50,092 nucleotides of DNA from Hyphomicrobiales bacterium (GCA_900467745.1 UBQW01000044.1:1310-51401); one strand, 5' to 3'; shown: positions 23,145 to 32,834, numbered from the stretch's first letter. The notes: generated by a model not told the origin, from the sequence alone. Program-made: numbers and translations.

Positions 23145-25131
23145 CTTCACCACGACAGTCTTCGGGCGGCTTACGCTCGAATCGCTGCCGATCCACGAGC
23201 CGATCCTTGTCGGCACTTTCATCGCGGTCGCCGCGCTCGGTCTGATCGTCGTCGCAGCACTCACCTATTTCCGGCTCTGGGGCTATCTCTGGAAGGAGTG
23301 GTTCACCTCCGTCGATCACAAGAGGATCGGCATCATGTATATCGTGCTGGCGATCATCATGCTGCTGCGCGGCTTCTCGGATGCCGTCATGATGCGCCTG
23401 CAACAGGCCGTTGCTTTCGGTGGAAACGAGGGCTTCCTGCACTCGAGCCACTACGACCAGATCTTCACTGCCCACGGGACGATCATGATCTTCTTCGTGG
23501 CGATCCCGCTGGTCGTCGGCATCGTCAACTTCGTCATGCCGCTGCAGATCGGCGCGCGCGACGTGGCCTTCCCCTACCTGAACAACCTCAGCTTCTGGCT
23601 GACGGTCGCAGGTTCGGTGCTGGTGATGATCTCGCTCTTCGTCGGCGAATTCGCACGCACCGGCTGGCTGTCCTACGCGCCGCTGGCGGAAAAGGCCTTC
23701 AGTCCGGATACCGGGGTCGACTATTATCTATGGTCGCTCGAAATCGCCGGCATCGGCACCACGCTCTCGGCCGTCAACATGGTCGCAACCGTCATCAAGA
23801 TGCGCGCGCCTGGCATGAGCCTGATGAAGATGCCCGTCTTCACCTGGACCGCGCTTTGCAGCAACGTCCTCGCCATCGCCATCTTCCCGGCATTGACAGC
23901 AGCCTTCTTCCTGCTGCTGCTCGATCGCTATCTCGACACCGCCTTCTTCATCAATGATCTCGGCGGCAACGCGATGCTCTACTGGAACATGGTGTGGATG
24001 TGGGGTCACCCCGAGGTCTACGTCCTGATCCTGCCGGCCTTCGGCATCTATTCGGAAATCACCTCGACCTTCACCGGCAAGCGTCTGTTCGGCTACGGCT
24101 CGATGGTCTACGCCACCGTGGTCATCACCATTCTCTCCTACCTCGTCTGGCTGCACCACTATTTTACCATGGGATCGGGTGCGAGCGTCAACGCCTTCTT
24201 CGGGATCGCCACGATGGTGATCGCCATTCCGACCGGGGCCAAGGTGTTCAACTGGCTGTTCACGATGTTCCGCGGCGAAATCCGCTTCGAACTGCCGATG
24301 ATGTGGGTCGTTGCCTTCATGCTGACCTTTGTGGTCGGTGGCATGACGGGTGTGCTTCTCGCCGTACCGGCTGCCGACTTCGTGCTGCACAACTCGCTGT
24401 TCCTGGTGGCGCACTTCCACAACACCATCATCGGCGGCGTCGTCTTCGGCCTCTTCGCCGGCATGACCTACTGGTTCCCGAAGGCCTTCGGCTTCAAGAT
24501 GGACGAGTTCTGGGGCAAGGTTGCCTTCTGGGGCTGGGTCATCGGCTACTGGGTCGCCTGGACGCCGATCTACATCGTCGGCCTGATGGGCACCACCCGC
24601 CGCGTCAACCACTTCGACGATCCGACGCTGCAGCCTTACTTCGTCATCGCGCTGATCGGCGCCGTGATCATCCTCATCGGTGTGCTCGGCTTCGTCATGG
24701 CGATCGTCATGGGCATCGTGAAGCGCAACAAGCTGCGTGATGTCACCGGCGACCCTTGGGATGGCCGTACGCTGGAATGGTCAACCACCTCGCCTCCGCC
24801 AGCCTACAACTTCGCGATCACGCCCGTCGTCTACGAACTCGACGCCTGGCACGACATGAAGGAGCACGGCTACAAGCACCCGACCGAAGGCTTCCGGCCC
24901 GTCCACATGCCGCGCAATACAGCCACCGGCGTCGTGGTTGCGGCACTCGCCACGGCACTGGGCTTCGGCATGATCTGGTACATGTGGTGGCTGGCCGCCA
25001 TCAGCTTCGCCGGCATCCTCGTCGTCTCGATCGTCCACACCTTCAACTACAGCCGCGATCACTACATCCCGGCCGATGCGATCGCGCTTACCGAAGGCAA
25101 GCGTGCGCAGCAGCCGGCAGCGAGGGCCTGA
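23131..25131 (+). CDS. cyoB: Cytochrome bo ubiquinol oxidase subunit I
   Basis: A 666-residue heme-copper oxidase catalytic subunit, close to E. coli CyoB in length (663). Key features are the low-spin heme His in DQIFTAHGTIMIF, the WGHPEVYVLILPAFG motif with cross-linked His-Tyr and the K-channel, LHHYFTMG (CuB His pair) and VAHFHNTIIGG (heme ligands). About 15 transmembrane segments. It overlaps the end of cyoA by 14 bases (ATG at 23131), implying translational coupling. It reduces oxygen to water with quinol electrons and pumps protons. Confidence 0.97.
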   Translation: MQDHSFTTTVFGRLTLESLPIHEPILVGTFIAVAALGLIVVAALTYFRLWGYLWKEWFTSVDHKRIGIMYIVLAIIMLLRGFSDAVMMRLQQAVAFGGNEGFLHSSHYDQIFTAHGTIMIFFVAIPLVVGIVNFVMPLQIGARDVAFPYLNNLSFWLTVAGSVLVMISLFVGEFARTGWLSYAPLAEKAFSPDTGVDYYLWSLEIAGIGTTLSAVNMVATVIKMRAPGMSLMKMPVFTWTALCSNVLAIAIFPALTAAFFLLLLDRYLDTAFFINDLGGNAMLYWNMVWMWGHPEVYVLILPAFGIYSEITSTFTGKRLFGYGSMVYATVVITILSYLVWLHHYFTMGSGASVNAFFGIATMVIAIPTGAKVFNWLFTMFRGEIRFELPMMWVVAFMLTFVVGGMTGVLLAVPAADFVLHNSLFLVAHFHNTIIGGVVFGLFAGMTYWFPKAFGFKMDEFWGKVAFWGWVIGYWVAWTPIYIVGLMGTTRRVNHFDDPTLQPYFVIALIGAVIILIGVLGFVMAIVMGIVKRNKLRDVTGDPWDGRTLEWSTTSPPPAYNFAITPVVYELDAWHDMKEHGYKHPTEGFRPVHMPRNTATGVVVAALATALGFGMIWYMWWLAAISFAGILVVSIVHTFNYSRDHYIPADAIALTEGKRAQQPAARA

Positions 25132-25132
25132 C

Positions 25133-25762
25133 ATGACCATTCAACTCGTCAAGAAGGACGCCCAACGCGTCTACCACCTGCCCGAAGCCGAGGAGCATTA
25201 TCACAGTGGCGGCGCCACGATGCTCGGCTTCTGGATCTACCTGATGAGCGATGCGCTGATCTTCGCCTCGCTGTTCGCCGTCTACGGAACGCTCAGCCGC
25301 AATTATGCGGGTGGGCCTCCACCGCAGCACCTGTTCGAGCTGCCGCTGGTGGCGCTGAACACCGGCTTCCTGCTCGCATCGTCGATCGTGCTTTCGATCG
25401 GCATGCAGGCGATGGCAGCCGGACGGATGGCCACCATGTGGCGGCTGCTCGCCGTCACCGGCCTGCTCGGCGCGGCGTTCCTCTGCGTCGAACTCTACGA
25501 GTTCTCGTCGCTGATCGCTGAAGGTGCCACGCCGCAGCGCAGCGCCTTCCTGTCGGCCTTCTTCACGCTTGTCGGTACGCACGGCCTGCACGTGTTGTTC
25601 GGCCTGATCTGGCTGGTCACGCTGCTGGTGCAGATCGCCCAGCGCGGACTGAATGAGGACAACAAGCGTCGCCTGATGTGCCTGTCGATGTTCTGGCACT
25701 TCCTCGACATCATCTGGATCGGCGTCTTCACCGTCGTCTACCTGTTTGGAGCACTTCGTTGA
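25133..25762 (+). CDS. cyoC: Cytochrome bo ubiquinol oxidase subunit III
   Basis: A 209-residue five-helix membrane protein of the CyoC type. The N-terminal HYHSGGATMLGFWIYLMSDALIFASLFAVYG and the helix-3/4 segment RSAFLSAFFTLVGTHGLHVLFGLIWLV are characteristic. It assembles with subunit I without binding prosthetic groups. ATG is one base after the cyoB stop; it ends overlapping the cyoD TTG start. Confidence 0.96.
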   Translation: MTIQLVKKDAQRVYHLPEAEEHYHSGGATMLGFWIYLMSDALIFASLFAVYGTLSRNYAGGPPPQHLFELPLVALNTGFLLASSIVLSIGMQAMAAGRMATMWRLLAVTGLLGAAFLCVELYEFSSLIAEGATPQRSAFLSAFFTLVGTHGLHVLFGLIWLVTLLVQIAQRGLNEDNKRRLMCLSMFWHFLDIIWIGVFTVVYLFGALR

Positions 25763-26112
25763 GCACACATCATCACACCGAGCCCGCTCACGGCAGCAAG
25801 GGCAGCATCTGGACCGGCTCGATCCTGTCGATCATCCTGACGGTCATTCCGTTCTGGCTGGTCATGTCCGGGGCGCTGGAAAATGCCGCGGCGACCACCG
25901 TGATCATCTTCGCGCTGGCCATCGCGCAGATCATCGTCCACGTCGTCTGCTTCCTGCATGTCGACAGCCGCGCGGAAAACGGCTGGACGCTGATCGCCTT
26001 CATCTTCACGGCCATCATCGTGGTCATCACGATCGTCGGCACGATCTGGGTCATGTACAACATGAACGTGAACATGATGCCGATGAGCGCGGGCGAAATG
26101 CGCAACATGTAA
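25759..26112 (+). CDS. cyoD: Cytochrome bo ubiquinol oxidase subunit IV
   Basis: A 117-residue three-helix protein; SILSIILTVIPFWLVMSG and FALAIAQIIVHVVCFLHVD are near-diagnostic of CyoD. The start is a TTG that shares TTGA with the cyoC stop (TGA), with GGAG eight bases upstream. The N-terminus has five His residues within the first ten or so. The usual fifth gene, cyoE (heme O synthase), does not follow; the operon ends at a perfect 15-bp hairpin. Confidence 0.92.
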   Translation: MSTHHHTEPAHGSKGSIWTGSILSIILTVIPFWLVMSGALENAAATTVIIFALAIAQIIVHVVCFLHVDSRAENGWTLIAFIFTAIIVVITIVGTIWVMYNMNVNMMPMSAGEMRNM

Positions 26113-26153
26113 ATGAGGAGTGCGCGCCGCTCGGCTGGGGGCGGCGTCATGAG

Positions 26154-26187
26154 GATAGGCCCGGTGATTTCGATCACCGGGCCTATC
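26154..26187. terminator. Terminator between cyoD and threonine aldolase genes
   Basis: A perfect 15-bp stem (26154-26168 with 26173-26187, loop TTCG) followed by ggcgtttt. Convergent genes on both sides end here, so it likely acts in both directions. Confidence 0.8.
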
Positions 26188-26199
26188 GGCGTTTTAGAG

Positions 26200-27249
26200 T
26201 TAGGATGCGAGGCAGCTCAGGAAGCCGTCGACGTCCTTTTCCTCTGTCGCGAAGCTGGTGACGAGGCGGATCAGGATCTCGTCTGCGCCGACGAGATCGG
26301 GCGTGGCTGACGGGATCGGCCATTCGTAGAATTTCGCGCCCTTGTCTTCGGCGGTCTTTCCGGCGCTCTTCTTTATAATGGCGAAGACTTCGTTCGACGT
26401 TGTCGACCAGGCAAGGCGGGCCGAGTTGCTGGCGCCGATGCCTGCGCGCAGGCGGTCAGCCATGCCGTTGGCGTGGCCGGCGAGATCGAGCCACAGGCCG
26501 TTGTCCAGATAGGCGTCGAACTGGGCGGCGATGAAGCGCGACTTGGAGAAGAGCTGGGCGGCGCGCTTGCGGATGAAGGACATCTCCTTCGCCTTTTCAG
26601 GATCGAAGACGACGATCGCCTCGGCGCACCAGCAGCCGTTCTTGGTGCCACCGAAGGAGAGGATGTCGACGCCGCGCTTCCAGGTCATGTCGGCCGGGCT
26701 TGCGCCGAGCGCCACCAGCGCATTGGCGAAGCGGGCGCCATCCATGTGGAGCGGCAGCTTGCGCTCCTTGCAGATCGCAGAAATGGCGTCGATCTCGTCG
26801 AGCGAGTAGACGGTGCCGATCTCGGTCGCCTGCGTGATGGTGACCGCCGTGGCGCGGCCGTGATGCACGGCATTTTCGGGGTAGGCGGCGATCGCCTTGG
26901 AGAGCTTCGCCGGATCGATCTTGCCCAACTCGCCATCGACAGGCGACAGTCGTGCCTGGCTGAAGAAATCGGGCGCGCCGCATTCATCGGCGATCACATG
27001 GGCTTCTGCGTGGCAGAAAGTGATGCCGCCGGGGCGCTGGACGCTGGCAAGCGACAACGAGTTGGCGGCCGTGCCCGTCGCCACGAAGAAGACGGAGACT
27101 TCGCGCTCGAAAATCTCGGCGAAGCGGGCCTCGACGCGGCGATCGAGATCGCTGGTGCCATAAGCGGCGGCGAAACCGGCGGATTCCTGCAGCAGGCGCT
27201 CGGCGATGGAACGGTGGGCGCCAGCCCAGTTGTCGGAAGCGAAAATCAT
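26200..27249 (-). CDS. ltaE: Low-specificity L-threonine aldolase
   Basis: A 349-residue PLP enzyme of fold-type I. Phosphate-cup motif FFVATGTAANSLSL, Asp in LPLHMDGARFANAL and the PLP lysine Lys203 (SFGGTKNGCWCAE) are present. It cleaves L-threonine or L-allo-threonine to glycine and acetaldehyde. The length is usual for the family. It is the only gene of its unit, convergent with cyoD. The large antisense frame opposite (26473-27354) is composition-driven. Confidence 0.9.
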   Translation of the reverse strand: MIFASDNWAGAHRSIAERLLQESAGFAAAYGTSDLDRRVEARFAEIFEREVSVFFVATGTAANSLSLASVQRPGGITFCHAEAHVIADECGAPDFFSQARLSPVDGELGKIDPAKLSKAIAAYPENAVHHGRATAVTITQATEIGTVYSLDEIDAISAICKERKLPLHMDGARFANALVALGASPADMTWKRGVDILSFGGTKNGCWCAEAIVVFDPEKAKEMSFIRKRAAQLFSKSRFIAAQFDAYLDNGLWLDLAGHANGMADRLRAGIGASNSARLAWSTTSNEVFAIIKKSAGKTAEDKGAKFYEWPIPSATPDLVGADEILIRLVTSFATEEKDVDGFLSCLAS

Positions 27250-27809
27250 GAGAAAAACCTGGAAGATATGGAGGTGGGGGCTGGTTCGCAGCGGAGCTTA
27301 ATCCAAAGCTTCACTGGATCAAGCAATCGAGGCGGGACCCATCACAAAAATTGAATTCCGCAATCAACATACAATATAGAACGAAACGGCGTAATTTTAT
27401 GTCGCGCTGCCGATCAATTTGGCAATCTTCCGTCGTTAATTGACGTTTTTTTTATCCATGGCCCTTGCGGAGCTGTCACGTTTCTGGCATAGAACCGATG
27501 AATTAGGACAGGGTTGCTGTCCTATTTTGGCCGCTATGGCCGAAGAGGCGCCAAAAGACCTTACACTCGTTGGGTTTCACGCTATAGTTTCCTGAGCGCG
27601 GACGAGTTTCCTCGCGCGGGACGCATGGCAGGCGCGGAGCGCAACGGCTGCTTTGTCGGGAAAGGCTTTGCCTTCCCGGGGAAAGCCTGCCGCCGGCGAC
27701 CGGATCTTCGATAATGCAACAGCGCTGTCATGCGCCGAACCTAAGATCAGGGTCGGTGTGCGACGAAGAGCCGCCCGCACAGTAGCGGGCTCTGACAGGA
27801 GGCAAAACG
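27250..27809. other. Regulatory region upstream of gltB
   Basis: No convincing gene. The middle (27340-27450) is markedly AT-rich for this genome and includes a short stem CGTC/GACG followed by eight T (27430-27448 region), a weak terminator-like site. Just before gltB, GCCCGC-acagta-GCGGGC (27773-27790), with flanking GAG/CTC, forms a hairpin that ends nine bases before the AGGAGG ribosome-binding site, so an attenuating or SD-controlling leader is possible. A 66-codon frame at 27514-27714 lacks a ribosome-binding site. Confidence 0.45.
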
Positions 27810-30800
27810 ATGACGAAGAACACGCCATCCACGGGTATTGACCAGTTCGCAGCAGCAGACATGCGCGCGGTGGCCAATACGCGCAAACCTGCCACCGGTC
27901 TGCCGGCCAAACAGGGGCTTTACGACCCGCGCAACGAACATGATGCCTGCGGCGTCGGCTTCGTCGCGCATATGAAGGGCCAGAAGTCGCACCAGATCGT
28001 CAAGGATGGTCTCTTCATTCTCGAGAACCTGACGCACCGCGGTGCCGTCGGCGCCGACCCGCTGATGGGTGACGGTGCTGGTATTCTCGTGCAGATTCCC
28101 GATCGCTTCTTCCGCGAGGAAATGGCCAAGCAGGGCATCACCCTGCCGAAGGCTGGCGAGTATGGCGTTGGTCATATCTTCATGCCGCGCGACGAGAAGC
28201 AGATCGCTCATTTCAAGAAGGTGATGCAGGACGTCATCTCGGAAGAGGGCCAGGTTCTCATCGGCTTCCGTGACGTGCCCGTCGACAACTCGTCGCTGTC
28301 GAAGGCGCCGGATATCGCCGCGACCGAACCGCATCACTGTCAGATCTTCATCGGGGCCGGCGATAGCGCCGCGACCACCGATGAATTCGAACGCCGCCTG
28401 TTCACGCTGCGCAAGGTGATCTCGAACCGTATCTATGACGAGTTCGACGGTGAGGAGAGCCACTTCTATCCGGTGTCGCTGTCGTCCTCGACGATCGTCT
28501 ACAAGGGCATGTTCCTGGCCTACCAGGTCGGCGCCTATTACACGGACCTGTCGGACCCGCGTTTTGAGTCCGCTGTCGCTCTCGTGCACCAGCGCTTCTC
28601 GACCAACACCTTCCCATCCTGGAAACTGGCGCACCCGTACCGCATGGTCGCCCACAACGGCGAAATCAACACGCTGCGTTCCAACGTCAACTGGATGGCG
28701 GCGCGCCAGGCGTCGGTGTCTTCGCCGCTCTTCGGCGAGGATATCTCCAAGCTCTGGCCGATCTCCTATGAAGGTCAGTCGGACACGGCCTGTTTCGACA
28801 ACGCGCTCGAGTTCCTCGTGCGCGGCGGCTACTCCATGGCGCATGCCGTGATGATGCTGATCCCGGAAGCCTGGGCCGGCAACCAGTCGATGTCGAAGGA
28901 GCGCAAGGCGTTCTACGAATACCATGCAGCCCTGATGGAGCCGTGGGACGGTCCGGCCGCCGTCTGCTTCACCGATGGCAAGCAGATCGGCGCGACGCTC
29001 GACCGTAACGGCCTGCGTCCCGCTCGTTACCTCGTCACCGACGATGATCGGATCATCCTTGCTTCCGAAGCGGGCACGCTGCCGGTGCCGGAAGAAAGCA
29101 TCGTCAAGAAGTGGCGCCTGCAGCCCGGCAAGATGCTGCTGATCGACATGGAAAAGGGCAAGATCGTCTCCGACGAGGAGCTGAAGACCGAGCTCGCGAC
29201 CAAGCATCCCTATCGCAGCTGGCTCGATCGCACGCAGCTGATCCTCGAGGAGCTGAAGCCGGTGGAGCCGCGCGCGCTGCGTCGCGACGTGTCGCTGCTC
29301 AACCGCCAGCAGGCCTTCGGCTACACCACCGAAGACACCAAGATCCTGATGTCGCCGATGGCTACGACGGGCCAGGAAGCCGTGGGCTCGATGGGCACCG
29401 ATACGCCGATCTCGGCCATGTCGGAAAAGTCGAAGCTGCTCTACACCTATTTCAAGCAGAACTTCGCGCAGGTCACCAACCCGCCGATCGATCCGATCCG
29501 CGAAGAGCTGGTCATGAGCCTGGTGTCCTTCATCGGCCCGCGCCCGAACATTCTCGACCACGAGGGTGCGGCCAACGCCAAGCGTCTGGAAGTGCGTCAG
29601 CCGATCCTTACCAATGGCGATCTCGAAAAGATCCGCTCGATCGGCCACACGGAAGACCGCTTCGACACCAAGACGCTCGACTTCACCTATGACGTGGAGC
29701 GCGGCGCCGAAGGCATGCCCGAAATGCTCGACCGCCTCTGCGAGCGCGCGGAAGCGGCCGTCAAGGGCGGCTATAACATCATCGTGCTCTCCGACCGCCA
29801 GATCGGACCGGATCGCATCGCGATCCCGGCGCTGCTCGCGACGGCCGCCGTGCATCATCACCTGATCCGCAAGGGTCTGCGCACCTCCGTCGGCCTCGTC
29901 GTCGAGACCGGCGAGCCGCGCGAAGTGCACCACTTCTGTCTTCTCGCCGGCTACGGCGCGGAAGCGATCAACCCGTACCTGGCCTTCGACACACTGCTCG
30001 ACATGCATGCCAAGGGTGAGTTCCCGAAGGAAGTGGACGCGTCCGAAGTCGTCTACCGCTACATCAAGGCGGTCGGCAAGGGCATCCTCAAGGTCATGTC
30101 GAAGATGGGCATCTCGACCTATCAGTCCTATTGCGGCGGCCAGATCTTCGACGCGATCGGCCTGCAGCAGGAGCTGGTCGACAAGTATTTCTTCGGCACC
30201 GCGACGATGATCGAAGGCGTCGATCTCAAAGCGATTTCGGAAGAGACCGTTGCACGTCACAACTCCGCCTTCGGCAAGGATCCGTTGCTCGCGACCACGC
30301 TCGATATCGGCGGCGAATATGCCTACCGCATGCGCGGCGAAAGCCATGCCTGGACGCCGGATGCGGTGGCCACGCTGCAGCACGCCGTTCGCGGCAACTC
30401 CGAGGACCGCTACCGCGAGTTCGCCGAGATGGTGAACACGTCGGCGCTGCGCATGAACACCATTCGTGGCCTGTTCAAGATCAAGACCGCCGAGCAGATC
30501 GGGCGGAAGCCCGTCTCGCTCGATGAAGTCGAGCCCGCAGTCGAGATCGTCAAGCGCTTCTCGACAGGCGCTATGTCCTTCGGCTCTATTAGCCGCGAGG
30601 CGCATACGACGTTGGCGATCGCGATGAACAAGATCGGCGGCAAGTCCAACACCGGCGAGGGCGGCGAAGAGAGCGACCGCTACTTCCCGCTGCCGGATGG
30701 TTCGGCGAACCCGGAACGCTCGGCGATCAAGCAGATCGCATCGGGACGCTTCGGTGTGACGACGGAATATCTGGTCAACGCCGACATGCTGCAGATCAAG

Positions 30801-32534
30801 GTCGCGCAGGGCGCCAAGCCCGGCGAAGGCGGCCAGCTGCCCGGCCACAAGGTCGATGCGACGGTCGCCAAGACCCGTCACTCGACGCCGGGTGTCGGCC
30901 TGATCTCGCCGCCTCCGCACCACGACATCTACTCGATCGAAGATCTGGCACAGCTGATCTACGACCTGAAGAACGTCAACCCGACGTCCGATGTCTCGGT
31001 CAAGCTCGTCTCGGAAGTCGGCGTCGGTACGGTTGCCGCAGGTGTCGCCAAGGCGCGCGCCGACCACATCACGGTCTCCGGCTTCGATGGCGGCACCGGC
31101 GCATCGCCGTTGACCTCGCTGAAGCATGCCGGTTCTCCGTGGGAAATCGGCCTTGCCGAAACGCAGCAGACGCTGGTGCTGAACGGCCTTCGTTCGCGTA
31201 TCGCGCTGCAGGTCGATGGTGGCCTGAAGACCGGCCGCGACGTCATCATCGGTGCGCTTCTCGGCGCTGACGAATTCGGCTTTGCGACGGCTCCTGTCAT
31301 CGCCGCCGGCTGCATCATGATGCGCAAGTGCCATCTGAACACTTGCCCTGTCGGCGTTGCCACCCAGGATCCGGTCCTGCGCAAGCGCTTCAAGGGCACG
31401 CCGGAGCACGTCATCAACTACTTCTTCTTCGTCGCCAACGAAGTGCGCGAAATCCTGGCCTCGCTCGGCTTCACCAAGTTCGATGACATCATCGGCGCTT
31501 CGGAGCTGCTCGAGAAGGACGAGATGCTGGCGCACTGGAAGTCCAAGGGTCTCGACTTCAGCCGCATCTTCCACAAGGTCGAGGCGCCGAAGGAAGCCAC
31601 CTACTGGACGACCCGCCAGAAGCATCCGATCGACGACATTCTCGATCGCAAGATGATCGCGGAAGCCGAGCCGGCACTCGCGTCGAAGACGCCTGTGTCG
31701 TTCGAAGTCGGTATCAAGAACGTCGACCGTTCGGCCGGCGCGATGCTGTCGGGCGAAGTCGCCAAGCGCTACAACCACCGCGGCCTGAAGGAAGACACGA
31801 TCAACGTGACGCTTCGCGGCACGGCCGGACAGTCGTTCGGCGCGTTCCTGGCGCGCGGCGTGACCTTCAAGCTGATCGGCGACGGCAACGACTATGTCGG
31901 CAAGGGCCTTTCGGGCGGCAAGATCATCGTTCGTCCGCCGGAGAACTCGAAGATCGTCGCTGAAGACTCGATCATCGTCGGCAACACCGTGCTTTACGGC
32001 GCGACCGAGGGCGAGTGCTACTTCCGCGGTGTCGCGGGCGAGCGCTTCGCGGTGCGTAACTCTGGCGCCATCGCCATCGTCGAAGGCGTGGGCGACCACG
32101 GCTGCGAATATATGACGGGTGGTGTGGTGGTCGTGCTCGGCGAGACGGGCCGCAACTTCGCGGCCGGCATGTCTGGTGGCGTCGCCTATGTTCTCGACGA
32201 GAGCGGCGATTTCGCCAAGCGCTGCAACATGGCGATGGTCGAGCTCGAGCCGGTTCCTGAGGAAGACGACCTGATGGAGAAGCTGCATCACCATGGCGGC
32301 GATCTCGCGCACAAGGGCCGCGTCGACGTTTCCGGCGACATGACCCGCCACGACGAGGAACGCCTCTACCAGTTGATCTCCAACCACCTGCATTACACGG
32401 AATCCACCCGTGCCAAGCAGATCCTGGACAACTGGGCGGAGTATCGTCCGAAGTTCCGCAAGGTCATGCCGGTCGAATACCGCCGCGCGCTCGAGGAAAT
32501 GGAGCGCAGCCGGATGGGGATCGCCGCGGAGTAG
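27810..32534 (+). CDS. gltB: Glutamate synthase (NADPH) large subunit
   Basis: A 1574-residue GOGAT alpha subunit. After a 46-residue propeptide the catalytic Cys47 of the N-terminal class II amidotransferase lies in NEHDACGVGF; the amidotransferase domain runs to about 430. The central and FMN domain (about 860-1270) includes the flavin-binding segments TRHSTPGVGLISPPPHHDIYSIEDL and GFDGGTGASPLTSLKHAG, followed by the 3Fe-4S cysteines C1168, C1174 and C1179 (CIMMRKCHLNTC). The C-terminal GXGXG beta-helix domain (GKGLSGGKIIVRPP, GATEGECYFRGVAGERF) closes the enzyme. It converts glutamine plus 2-oxoglutarate to two glutamates. ACAGGAGG gives a clear start. gltD follows after an inserted small gene. 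Confidence 0.98.
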   Translation: MTKNTPSTGIDQFAAADMRAVANTRKPATGLPAKQGLYDPRNEHDACGVGFVAHMKGQKSHQIVKDGLFILENLTHRGAVGADPLMGDGAGILVQIPDRFFREEMAKQGITLPKAGEYGVGHIFMPRDEKQIAHFKKVMQDVISEEGQVLIGFRDVPVDNSSLSKAPDIAATEPHHCQIFIGAGDSAATTDEFERRLFTLRKVISNRIYDEFDGEESHFYPVSLSSSTIVYKGMFLAYQVGAYYTDLSDPRFESAVALVHQRFSTNTFPSWKLAHPYRMVAHNGEINTLRSNVNWMAARQASVSSPLFGEDISKLWPISYEGQSDTACFDNALEFLVRGGYSMAHAVMMLIPEAWAGNQSMSKERKAFYEYHAALMEPWDGPAAVCFTDGKQIGATLDRNGLRPARYLVTDDDRIILASEAGTLPVPEESIVKKWRLQPGKMLLIDMEKGKIVSDEELKTELATKHPYRSWLDRTQLILEELKPVEPRALRRDVSLLNRQQAFGYTTEDTKILMSPMATTGQEAVGSMGTDTPISAMSEKSKLLYTYFKQNFAQVTNPPIDPIREELVMSLVSFIGPRPNILDHEGAANAKRLEVRQPILTNGDLEKIRSIGHTEDRFDTKTLDFTYDVERGAEGMPEMLDRLCERAEAAVKGGYNIIVLSDRQIGPDRIAIPALLATAAVHHHLIRKGLRTSVGLVVETGEPREVHHFCLLAGYGAEAINPYLAFDTLLDMHAKGEFPKEVDASEVVYRYIKAVGKGILKVMSKMGISTYQSYCGGQIFDAIGLQQELVDKYFFGTATMIEGVDLKAISEETVARHNSAFGKDPLLATTLDIGGEYAYRMRGESHAWTPDAVATLQHAVRGNSEDRYREFAEMVNTSALRMNTIRGLFKIKTAEQIGRKPVSLDEVEPAVEIVKRFSTGAMSFGSISREAHTTLAIAMNKIGGKSNTGEGGEESDRYFPLPDGSANPERSAIKQIASGRFGVTTEYLVNADMLQIKVAQGAKPGEGGQLPGHKVDATVAKTRHSTPGVGLISPPPHHDIYSIEDLAQLIYDLKNVNPTSDVSVKLVSEVGVGTVAAGVAKARADHITVSGFDGGTGASPLTSLKHAGSPWEIGLAETQQTLVLNGLRSRIALQVDGGLKTGRDVIIGALLGADEFGFATAPVIAAGCIMMRKCHLNTCPVGVATQDPVLRKRFKGTPEHVINYFFFVANEVREILASLGFTKFDDIIGASELLEKDEMLAHWKSKGLDFSRIFHKVEAPKEATYWTTRQKHPIDDILDRKMIAEAEPALASKTPVSFEVGIKNVDRSAGAMLSGEVAKRYNHRGLKEDTINVTLRGTAGQSFGAFLARGVTFKLIGDGNDYVGKGLSGGKIIVRPPENSKIVAEDSIIVGNTVLYGATEGECYFRGVAGERFAVRNSGAIAIVEGVGDHGCEYMTGGVVVVLGETGRNFAAGMSGGVAYVLDESGDFAKRCNMAMVELEPVPEEDDLMEKLHHHGGDLAHKGRVDVSGDMTRHDEERLYQLISNHLHYTESTRAKQILDNWAEYRPKFRKVMPVEYRRALEEMERSRMGIAAE

Positions 32535-32585
32535 TTGCTCCCCGGCGCCTCATGATATGAGTGAAACTCAATGTTGGAGGCGCCG

Positions 32586-32834
32586 ATGGGACCAATTACG
32601 AAGCGTTCGCAAAGCAAGATCGTTCAGAAGGACGGCGTCCGGATGGTGGTTATTCCGGAAGAGTTCTTTCTGATCGGCGAAGAGGTAACGGTCCTTCAGG
32701 ATCGAGACGGCACAATCTCCATCTACCCGGCAGAAGAGCATGCCGCGGAAGAGTTGTACGCAAGGTTTAATCCATTCGTTGAATGGAAAAACGAGACTTG
32801 GCCCGTCGAGACGCCGAAGTTGGACATAGATTGA
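32586..32834 (+). CDS. Orphan AbrB/VapB-fold antitoxin-like protein between gltB and gltD
   Basis: An 82-residue protein. Residues about 10-46 (KIVQKDGVRMVVIPEEFFLIGEEVTVLQDRDGTISIYP) show the swapped-hairpin pattern of AbrB/SpoVT/VapB antitoxin DNA-binding domains: polar-residue turn, V-V-I-P-E-E, and G-E-E-V. The C-terminal part (about 50-82), with WKNETWPVETPKLDID, is the kind of tail that binds a toxin. ATG 32586 was chosen because TTGGAGG lies five bases upstream; ATG 32571 is also in frame. No toxin gene is adjacent: gltB ends 51 bases before it and gltD starts 29 bases after it. Probably co-transcribed with glt. Confidence 0.6.
   Translation: MGPITKRSQSKIVQKDGVRMVVIPEEFFLIGEEVTVLQDRDGTISIYPAEEHAAEELYARFNPFVEWKNETWPVETPKLDID

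Noticed and set aside
26473..27354. A 293-codon frame antisense to the threonine aldolase gene
   Set aside because: Composition artefact of the aldolase gene; no domain and no ribosome-binding site of note.
27514..27714. 66-codon frame upstream of gltB
   Set aside because: No ribosome-binding site, mixed composition, and position in a likely regulatory region.
27747..32393. A 1548-codon open frame antisense to gltB
   Set aside because: It mirrors gltB codon by codon, its product is Arg/Asp/His/Leu-heavy without any recognisable domain, and GC-rich third positions remove stops on the opposite strand. gltB itself is unmistakable.
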